The notes beneath the pieces were generated by a model. It had not been told where the DNA came from and ran no database searches. It saw only the letters and a list, made by a program, of their open reading frames with translations. Source: JAMIFN01 sp035906235 (GTDB taxonomy: Bacteria; Pseudomonadota; Gammaproteobacteria; Burkholderiales; Burkholderiaceae_C). From it: DNA of 12,868 bases. The stretch covers positions 1 through 12,868 of the forward strand of contig JAMIFN010000013.1 in assembly GCA_035906235.1 (NCBI GenBank), read 5' to 3'. The translations under genes and the position numbers were made by a program. Shown here one piece after another: positions 8,307-12,868 of this stretch (within the stretch, counting starts at the first letter, position 1; each line of letters opens with the position of its first letter).

Positions 8307-8335
8307 GGGCGTATTTTTTAGCAGCGTATTGTCAA
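8307..8335 (-). promoter_or_regulatory. Candidate promoter upstream of the DUF3683 oxidoreductase gene
   Basis: On the minus strand a perfect sigma-70 -35 hexamer TTGACA lies at 8335-8330. A -10 at the usual 17-bp spacing would fall at 8312-8307, where the match is poor (ACGCCC). If this is the true promoter, transcription would begin almost at the ATG (8301), giving a leaderless or nearly leaderless mRNA, which fits the missing Shine-Dalgarno. The weak -10 keeps this a low-confidence call. Confidence 0.22.
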
Positions 8336-8386
8336 GCAATGGCTATTATCGCAGCGCCGCATTTACCCTATACACTCAAGCCCTAT

Positions 8387-8428
8387 ACGGCCATGCATAG
8401 ACGGCCATACATCGACGGCCATGCAGAT
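8387..8428. repeat. 14-bp tandem repeat, three units
   Basis: Three contiguous 14-bp units are visible: ACGGCCATGCATAG (8387-8400), ACGGCCATACATCG (8401-8414) and ACGGCCATGCAGAT (8415-8428). The first eight bases, ACGGCCAT, are identical in all three and the remainder varies. The array sits in the 165-bp gap between the divergent 1331-codon gene and the 77-codon gene, 38 bp before the latter's ATG. Just upstream, CCCTATAC also occurs twice (near 8367 and 8381). It could be a cluster of protein-binding sites or a slippage product. Confidence 0.85.
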
Positions 8429-8466
8429 TCAGCGCCTGAACCCGAACAACCACGCCCAGCCCTACC

Positions 8467-8700
8467 ATGCCTACGCAAAAACAAATCCAATCGCAAAAAC
8501 TCATCGCCCTCGCCAAAGAGGTGAATCTGCCCGTGCGCGAATTGATGCTGAGCGACGCGCACTTAGAGCAAGTCGCGCCGATTTTTTATGATGGCCTACC
8601 CAAGCTCGCACGCATGACGATGAACCGCGAAAAGTTCAAAGCGTTTTTCACCAAACAGCGCGAACAAATTGCCAATGAGCTCTTCCCGATTAAGGCTTAA
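8467..8700 (+). CDS. Hypothetical small basic protein
   Basis: A 77-residue protein that I do not recognise. It is lysine/arginine rich, predicted mostly helical, and has no signal peptide or membrane segment. Visible blocks are SQKLIALAKEVNLPVREL (about 9-26), APIFYDGLPKLARMTMNREKFKAFF (about 37-61) and a polar end, KQREQIANELFPIKA. The regular amphipathic pattern and codon use like its neighbours argue for a real gene, perhaps a lineage-specific family. The ATG at 8467 follows CCCTACC, with no Shine-Dalgarno. It stands alone on the plus strand, divergent from the oxidoreductase gene across a gap that holds the 14-bp tandem repeat, and is followed by a repeat-containing non-coding stretch. 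No function can be assigned. Confidence 0.7.
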   Translation: MPTQKQIQSQKLIALAKEVNLPVRELMLSDAHLEQVAPIFYDGLPKLARMTMNREKFKAFFTKQREQIANELFPIKA

Positions 8701-8915
8701 TTGCATTAAAAACCATAGCTGCTAGGGCATGTTTTACGGCCTTAAACCACAAAAAGGCTGGCAAAAATTCAATCAAAAATCATAGCGCTGCGCGATGAAT
8801 AAAAACGATGGCGCGGCTATTGGGGCAATCAGCACCAAGAACATCCCCAGTGCATAGGCCTAGACACCAAGCCCGCCGCGCGAAAAAGGGATGCTGCAAG
8901 GGCGCTGCGCTGCGC
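8701..8915. other. Non-coding region with probable dispersed intergenic repeat
   Basis: This 215-bp gap between convergent genes holds no credible gene. Its left part has AAAAACCATAGCTGCT (8708-8723) and a related copy AAAAATCATAGCGCTG (8775-8790) in direct orientation, starts 67 bp apart. Between them is a small hairpin, GGCCTT/AAGGCT near 8738-8759. The 'catagctgctag' core resembles intergenic repeats I associate with Comamonadaceae genomes; that is recollection, not a search result. The rest, 8791-8880, is featureless to me apart from the palindrome AGGCCT near 8856. Confidence 0.45.
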
Positions 8916-8916
8916 C
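8883..8916 (-). terminator. Possible weak terminator after the DUF4202 gene
   Basis: A GC-rich hairpin, GGCGC-AGCGCA-GCGCC, spans 8916-8901 on the minus strand and overlaps the TAG stop of the DUF4202 gene. A run of five T (8887-8883) follows, but only 13 bases after the stem, so it is not a classical intrinsic terminator. It could equally just be a stable 3' end structure. Confidence 0.28.
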
Positions 8917-9524
8917 TAAGCAATCGCCTCTTGCACCAAGGCCAGTAAATGCGCCGGCAGTTGCCCCGCCAATTGCAGCGCGGCGGCGTGGCCACGGGGC
9001 GTCATTTTGTCCCAAGTGCGGCGCACGATGCGCAGCCATTGGGCAGCGTCGTAATCGGGCTTTTGCGCATAAAAATCGGCGAAATAGCGCTCTAAAAACA
9101 CCAAACACGCAACATCTTCTAGGGCTTGCGTGGCCGCATCATGCGCCAAGTCGCATTTGCCGATGATGGCTGCCACGCGCTCGCAGTCGGCTGCGCTATA
9201 GCCACAGCCTGCCATGATTTCAGCGGCGCGCGCACCGTGCATCTGCCCGCAGGCTTGGCGCCACTCGTAGTAGGCGGCGCGTCCGTCGGGGTAGCTGCTG
9301 CGCGGCAGGCTCCAGCGCTCTAGGTGCTGGGCGCGGCAGGCAATTTGCAGCAGCGCGTTTGGCGCAGGCTCTAAAACAAAGAGCCAGCGCGTCATGTGCT
9401 GGCTGTAAATCCACTCTTGCGCCTGCGGCTGCCCCTGCCAATCGGCCAGCCTAGGGTCAGCCTGATTGGCGGCATCAATCTGCGCCAGGGCGCAGGCTAA
9501 ACGGTCGGGGCTATGGGCTTGCAT
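8916..9524 (-). CDS. DUF4202 family protein
   Basis: A 202-residue protein matching the DUF4202 family as I remember it, near its usual length. Diagnostic stretches are CRAQHLERW (63-71), PRSSYPDGRAAYYEWR (74-89), H96 in the following helix, and LEDVACLVFLERYF (135-148). Toward the C-terminus lies RRTWDKMTPRGHAAAL (168-182). The family has no established function. The spaced histidines (H43, H67, H96, H128, H179) and acidic residues (D129, E136, D137) in an all-helical protein look like an HD-type metal-hydrolase arrangement, but this is inference. The gene begins 9 nt after the stop of the tusA-like gene on the same strand, so the two are probably co-transcribed. The ATG (9522-9524) lacks a Shine-Dalgarno, so coupling to the upstream gene is likely. 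Confidence 0.85.
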   Translation of the reverse strand: MQAHSPDRLACALAQIDAANQADPRLADWQGQPQAQEWIYSQHMTRWLFVLEPAPNALLQIACRAQHLERWSLPRSSYPDGRAAYYEWRQACGQMHGARAAEIMAGCGYSAADCERVAAIIGKCDLAHDAATQALEDVACLVFLERYFADFYAQKPDYDAAQWLRIVRRTWDKMTPRGHAAALQLAGQLPAHLLALVQEAIA

Positions 9525-9533
9525 GGGCGGCGA

Positions 9534-9767
9534 TTAACGGCGGCGCAAGGTGTGGATGTATTCCGTCGCCGTGTTGGTTTGCTCGATCAGCTCATTGCCC
9601 GTTTGCTTGGCAAAGGCTTGAAAATCACGCACCGAGGCGGGGTCAGTGGCCACCACGCGCACCAATTCGCCGCTAGAGACTTCGGTCAGGGCGCGCTTGG
9701 CTTTCAAAATTGGCAGGGGGCAAGCCATGCCACGGGTATCAACTTCTTTGGCGATAGTCAGGTTCAT
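9534..9767 (-). CDS. TusA-family sulfurtransferase / sulfur carrier
   Basis: A 77-residue SirA/TusA-like protein with the family's single catalytic cysteine in the CPxP motif: D10-T-R-G-M-A-C16-P-L-P19, followed by ILKAKRAL. TusA proteins accept persulfide sulfur from a cysteine desulfurase on this cysteine and pass it on for tRNA 2-thiolation or other sulfur pathways. The open frame extends upstream to an ATG at 9813-9815, but the 16 extra residues (MRYCPKNLVFF...) are unlike the family, whose members are about 75-81 residues, so the ATG at 9765-9767 is chosen. It is divergent from mnmA across 107 bp and is followed 9 nt later by the DUF4202 gene. Paralogues of this fold (YeeD, YedF types) are common, so calling it the true tusA orthologue is not certain. 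Confidence 0.92.
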   Translation of the reverse strand: MNLTIAKEVDTRGMACPLPILKAKRALTEVSSGELVRVVATDPASVRDFQAFAKQTGNELIEQTNTATEYIHTLRRR

Positions 9768-9874
9768 AGAGGTGCCAAGCTTAAAGAAAACAAGATTTTT
9801 GGGACAATAACGCATTTTTGCGCTTGCTCGGCCTGCATTATCGGGGCAAAGCGCGGCTAAAGCTAAAGGTTCTT

Positions 9875-10981
9875 ATGTCTAAAACACGGGTTGTGGTGGG
9901 TTTGTCTGGCGGGGTCGATTCCGCCGTCAGTGCCTATTTGCTCAAACAACAGGGCTATGAAGTTATCGGCATCTTCATGAAAAACTGGGAAGATGACGAC
10001 GACAGCGAATACTGCTCCTCCCGCCAAGACTTCATCGACGCCGCCAGCGTCGCCGATGTGCTGGGCATCGAGATGGAGCATGTCAACTTTGCCGCCGAGT
10101 ACAAAGACCGCGTGTTTGCCGAATTTCTGCGCGAATACCAAGCCGGCCGCACGCCCAACCCCGATGTGCTGTGCAATGCCGAGATCAAATTCAAGGCCTT
10201 TTTAGACCACGCCATGCGCCTGGGCGCTGAAAAAATCGCCACAGGCCACTACGCGCGGGTGCGAGAAGTAGATGGGCAATTCCAATTGCTCAAAGGCCTA
10301 GACAACAGCAAAGACCAAAGCTATTTTCTGCACCGCCTCACCCAAGCGCAGCTGGCTAAAACGCTTTTTCCTGTGGGCGAGCTACAAAAAACCGAAGTGC
10401 GCCGCATTGCCGCTGAAATCGGCCTGCCCAATGCCAAGAAAAAAGACTCCACCGGCATTTGCTTTATTGGCGAGCGCCCTTTCCGCGAATTTTTGAACCG
10501 CTATCTGGCGCAAGCCCCAGGCAAAATCAAGGATGAAAAAGGCCGCACCATAGGCGGGCACATCGGCTTATCGTTTTACACCCTAGGCCAACGCCAAGGC
10601 TTGGGCATAGGCGGCATCAAAGAAAAAGGCGCGCAAAAAGGCGGCGGCGAACACCAGCCTTGGTTTGTGGCTAAAAAAGACATGGCCAGCAACACCCTGT
10701 ACGCCGTGCAAGGCCACGATCACCCTTGGCTGCAAAGCCACAGCCTAGAGATGAGCGACAGCAGCTGGTGCGCCGGCAGCCCACCGCCCGCAGGCCAGTA
10801 CAGCGCCAAAACCCGCTACCGCCAAGCCGACAGCGCCTGCGAGCTGACTTACCGCAGCAGCCTAACGGCCAGCGGCGTGGCACAACTGCACTTCCCCGAG
10901 CCGCAATGGGCAGTCACCCCCGGGCAATCGGCTGTTTTGTACGATGGCGAAGTGTGTTTGGGTGGCGGGGTGATTCAATAA
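9875..10981 (+). CDS. mnmA: tRNA-specific 2-thiouridylase MnmA
   Basis: A 368-residue MnmA, the usual size. It forms 2-thiouridine at the wobble U34 of tRNA-Lys, -Glu and -Gln by ATP-dependent adenylation and persulfide transfer. The PP-loop is GLSGGVDS at residues 9-16. The two catalytic cysteines are in place: C100 in NPDVLCNAEIKF and C196 in STGICFIGER, corresponding to C102 and C199 of the E. coli enzyme. GHYAR (124-128), DQSYFL (147-152) and LGQRQGLGIGG are further family signatures. The frame could extend to a TTG at 9818, but the ATG at 9875 gives the standard N-terminus MSKTRVVVGLSGG and has a partial ribosome site (AAAGG, about 8 nt upstream). It is divergent from a tusA-family gene, the class of protein that supplies MnmA's sulfur in E. 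coli. Confidence 0.97.
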   Translation: MSKTRVVVGLSGGVDSAVSAYLLKQQGYEVIGIFMKNWEDDDDSEYCSSRQDFIDAASVADVLGIEMEHVNFAAEYKDRVFAEFLREYQAGRTPNPDVLCNAEIKFKAFLDHAMRLGAEKIATGHYARVREVDGQFQLLKGLDNSKDQSYFLHRLTQAQLAKTLFPVGELQKTEVRRIAAEIGLPNAKKKDSTGICFIGERPFREFLNRYLAQAPGKIKDEKGRTIGGHIGLSFYTLGQRQGLGIGGIKEKGAQKGGGEHQPWFVAKKDMASNTLYAVQGHDHPWLQSHSLEMSDSSWCAGSPPPAGQYSAKTRYRQADSACELTYRSSLTASGVAQLHFPEPQWAVTPGQSAVLYDGEVCLGGGVIQ

Positions 10982-11005
10982 ACCGGCGCTAAAACGCGCC
11001 CACCT

Positions 11006-11031
11006 AGGCCGCGCGAAAAAACGCCTGGCCT
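11006..11031 (+). terminator. Imperfect hairpin after mnmA
   Basis: AGGCC (11006-11010) pairs with GGCCT (11027-11031), and GCG/CGC can pair inside around an A-rich loop. It lies 25 bp past the mnmA stop. No T-run follows, so it is at best a weak or factor-dependent terminator, or just an RNA 3' end structure. Confidence 0.25.
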
Positions 11032-11061
11032 CTCGTGCCAAAATGGCAGCCACCAAAATAC

Positions 11062-11066
11062 GGAGA
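11062..11066 (+). promoter_or_regulatory. Ribosome binding site of the terminal flavoprotein gene
   Basis: GGAGA lies 8 nt before the ATG at 11075. It is the only clear Shine-Dalgarno sequence seen before any gene in this window and it fixes the start of that gene. Confidence 0.75.
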
Positions 11067-11074
11067 CTGCCCCC

Positions 11075-12826
11075 ATGAACTTTGACCGCACTGTAGATAC
11101 CTTGATTGTCGGCACGGGCAACGGCGCTTTAACCACCGCCGTGTGCTTGCACCAAATGGGCGTGACTGATCTTTTAGTCATCGAAAAAAGCGACAAAATC
11201 GGCGGCACCAGTGCCCGTTCTGGTGGCGGGGTTTGGGTACCCATGAACCGCTACGCCCAAGCTGCTGGCGCACAAGACAGCCGCGCAGATGCGTTGGCCT
11301 ATTTAGCCGCCACCATTCCGCCTGAAGACACGCCGCAAGAGCTGATCGACAGCTATGTCGATAACGCCCCCAAGATGGTGGACTTTTTGCACCAGCACAG
11401 CCGCGTGCGCTACTGGAGCCTAGAGCACTACCCCGATTACTACACCGACCGCGCAGGCGCGCGCACCGGCCACCGCAGCATGGAGCCCGAACCCGTGATG
11501 CGCGATGTGGTGGGCGATGACTGGAAGTTTGTGGGCGACACCCACCCCATGATCTCGATGTTTGGGCGCATTTATTTATCGCAGGTCGAAGCACACGAAA
11601 TTTCCACCAAATCCAAGGGCTGGATAGGCGTGGTGCTGAAAGTCTTGGCGGGCTATTACCTCGACTGGCCGTGGAAATTCAAGCACCCAGTCAGCCGCCG
11701 CATGACCTGTGGCGGTGCGGGCGTGATGCGCCTGTACTGGAGCTGCAAAGAGCGCGGCATCCAAATTGAACGCAATACCGCGCTGCAAGAGCTGATCACC
11801 GATGATGCAGGGCGCGTAGTCGGCGCAGTGATCACGCAAAACGGCAAGCAGCAGCGCATAGGCGCACGCAAAGGTGTGGTGCTGGCCGCTGGCGGCTTTG
11901 AACACAACCAAGCCATGCGCGAGGCGTATTTGCCCGCGCCCACCAATGCCGCTTGGTCAGCGGCTTATGAATCCAACACGGGCGATGCCATTAGCGCAGG
12001 CATGAAAATCGGCGCCGCCACGCGTTTGCTAGGTGGCGAAGACGCAGGCCGCGAAAATAAAGCAAAAGGCCGAGGTGCCTGGTGGTGCACCACCACCAAA
12101 GCGCCTGATGATGTGATTCCGCGCCTGTGCATCATCGAAAAAAGTTTGCCCGGCAACGCCGTGGTGAATATGGCCGGCAAGCGCATCGGCAACGAGAGCG
12201 AAAACTACATGGCCTACCAGCGCCACCTGTTTGCCACGCACAAGCAGCCGCACGACAACGGCGCGGCCTATATGGTGTTTGACGCCCGTTTCCGTAAGGA
12301 ATACATCGTCGGCGCATTGATGAACAGCCAAATGCGCCCCGACAGCCGCCTGCCCAAAAGCTATTTTGAAAGCAAATACCTCGTCATCGCCAATAGCATT
12401 GAAGAGTTAGCAGTTAAAACCGGCATAGACACGGCGGGACTGCAAGCCACCATCGCGGGCATGAACGCGGCAGCCAAAACCGGCAAAGACCCAGAATTCA
12501 ACCGTGGCGGCACCGCCTACGACCGCTATTACGGCGACGAACGCGTGCAACCCAACCCTTGTTTAGCGCCCATCACGCAAGCGCCGTTTTACGCCCTGCG
12601 CGTGGATGCGGGCGACTTTGGCACCAATGGCGGGCTGGACATTACGCCCGATGCGCAGGTTAAAAAAGCCGCAGAACATGGTGGGGGCGTGATCGAAGGC
12701 CTATACGCCATCGGCAACACGGCGGCGGGCATCCTCACCACCTACCCAGGCCCGGGCGCAACGCTGGGCCCCGCCATGACTTATGGCTATCAGGCGGCCA
12801 AGCACATCAGTGGCTGGCGGGATTAA
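11075..12826 (+). CDS. FAD-dependent oxidoreductase, 3-ketosteroid Delta1-dehydrogenase-like
   Basis: A 583-residue flavoprotein of the fumarate reductase/3-ketosteroid dehydrogenase superfamily (FAD_binding_2). The N-terminal Rossmann motif is TLIVGTGNGALTTA (9-22, GxGxxG), followed by the acidic ribose-binding end VIEKSDKIGGTSARSGGGVWVP (35-56). A second FAD-contact segment, GVVLAAGGFEHN, lies near 270-280. The C-terminus has APFYAL...GDFGTNGG (about 510-526), LYAIGN (543-548) and TYPGPGATLGPAM (556-568), all close to Delta1-dehydrogenase sequences. A tyrosine cluster YPDYY at 119-123 falls where KstD enzymes carry an active-site tyrosine. The family removes hydrogens from C1 and C2 of 3-ketosteroids, but many relatives in Burkholderiales act on unknown substrates, and no steroid-degradation gene is visible here. 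There is no signal peptide. It lies 93 bp after mnmA with its own good ribosome site, so it is probably a separate unit. Confidence 0.88.
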   Translation: MNFDRTVDTLIVGTGNGALTTAVCLHQMGVTDLLVIEKSDKIGGTSARSGGGVWVPMNRYAQAAGAQDSRADALAYLAATIPPEDTPQELIDSYVDNAPKMVDFLHQHSRVRYWSLEHYPDYYTDRAGARTGHRSMEPEPVMRDVVGDDWKFVGDTHPMISMFGRIYLSQVEAHEISTKSKGWIGVVLKVLAGYYLDWPWKFKHPVSRRMTCGGAGVMRLYWSCKERGIQIERNTALQELITDDAGRVVGAVITQNGKQQRIGARKGVVLAAGGFEHNQAMREAYLPAPTNAAWSAAYESNTGDAISAGMKIGAATRLLGGEDAGRENKAKGRGAWWCTTTKAPDDVIPRLCIIEKSLPGNAVVNMAGKRIGNESENYMAYQRHLFATHKQPHDNGAAYMVFDARFRKEYIVGALMNSQMRPDSRLPKSYFESKYLVIANSIEELAVKTGIDTAGLQATIAGMNAAAKTGKDPEFNRGGTAYDRYYGDERVQPNPCLAPITQAPFYALRVDAGDFGTNGGLDITPDAQVKKAAEHGGGVIEGLYAIGNTAAGILTTYPGPGATLGPAMTYGYQAAKHISGWRD

Positions 12827-12854
12827 GCCTTTTTAGCCTATAAAAAGCATGGCT
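12826..12854 (+). terminator. Possible hairpin after the terminal flavoprotein gene
   Basis: AGCC-TTTTT (12826-12834) can pair with AAAAA-gcat-GGCT (12842-12854) around a 7-nt loop, with a 4-nt bulge (GCAT) on the 3' side. It starts at the stop codon. No T-run follows before the window ends, so function as a terminator is uncertain. Confidence 0.22.
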
Positions 12855-12868
12855 ACTCAGGCAGGTTT

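Noticed and set aside
8270..8524. Plus-strand frame of 84 codons spanning the 14-bp tandem repeat
   Set aside because: It overlaps two better-supported genes in other frames, and its proline-rich end comes from the repeat and the start of the 77-codon gene.
8512..8526. A 15-base identity (GCCAAAGAGGTGAAT) shared by the 77-codon gene and the 86-codon gene (275-289, minus), both encoding AKEVN
   Set aside because: No similarity extends beyond these five codons; most likely chance from common helix-forming codons.
9768..9815. Longer start for the TusA-family gene (ATG at 9815)
   Set aside because: The added 16 residues do not resemble the family and would exceed its usual length; the internal ATG gives a standard N-terminus.
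9811..9822. Palindrome CGCA-TTTT-TGCG in the tusA-like/mnmA gap as an operator
   Set aside because: Only a 4-bp stem and a single copy; such short palindromes are expected by chance.
9818..9874. Upstream TTG start for mnmA
   Set aside because: It would add a 19-residue basic leader unknown in MnmA; the ATG at 9875 gives the standard start and has a partial ribosome site.

Overview
This window is ordinary-looking chromosome from a betaproteobacterium, most likely order Burkholderiales and probably family Comamonadaceae. The evidence is a moderately GC-rich sequence, protein sequences typical of that group (a classical AAK-GNAT ArgA, a giant DUF3683/FAD/Fe-S fusion enzyme, and a yebC-purD gene neighbourhood), and an intergenic element whose 'catagctgctag' core recalls repeats I associate with Comamonadaceae. 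This placement is inference from recognition; no database search was possible. I see no phage, plasmid, insertion sequence, CRISPR array, tRNA or rRNA.

Layout. Positions 1-1134 (minus) hold a tight three-gene unit: yebC, then an 86-residue putative tail-anchored membrane protein overlapping it by an ATGA junction, then purD, which runs off the left edge. A 101-bp divergent gap leads to a plus-strand DUF853/YjgR-type HerA-like ATPase (1236-2792). This converges, with a 28-bp gap, on argA (2821-4194, minus). Upstream of argA on the same strand is a 1331-codon gene (4306-8301) for a one-piece flavin/iron-sulfur oxidoreductase: DUF3683, GlcD-like FAD domain, two 4Fe-4S motifs and two cysteine-rich CCG domains. 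A 165-bp divergent gap with a 14-bp x 3 tandem repeat separates it from an unrecognised 77-residue basic protein (8467-8700, plus). After a 215-bp non-coding stretch with a probable dispersed repeat come, on the minus strand, a DUF4202 protein (8916-9524) and a TusA-family sulfur carrier (9534-9767). Divergent from tusA is mnmA (9875-10981, plus), the tRNA U34 2-thiouridylase. The last gene (11075-12826, plus) is a flavoprotein of the 3-ketosteroid Delta1-dehydrogenase/fumarate-reductase-like superfamily.

Functionally these are housekeeping and metabolic genes: translation support (YebC), purine synthesis (PurD), arginine synthesis (ArgA), tRNA thiolation (TusA-like and MnmA, a plausible functional pair), and two redox flavoenzymes whose substrates the sequence does not settle. 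Items worth a second look are the small coupled membrane protein, the tusA-like/mnmA arrangement, the fusion oxidoreductase with two complete CCG cysteine sets, the tandem repeat, the dispersed repeat, the DUF4202 protein, the orphan 77-residue gene, and the near-absence of Shine-Dalgarno sequences. I did not find a convincing new multi-gene system.
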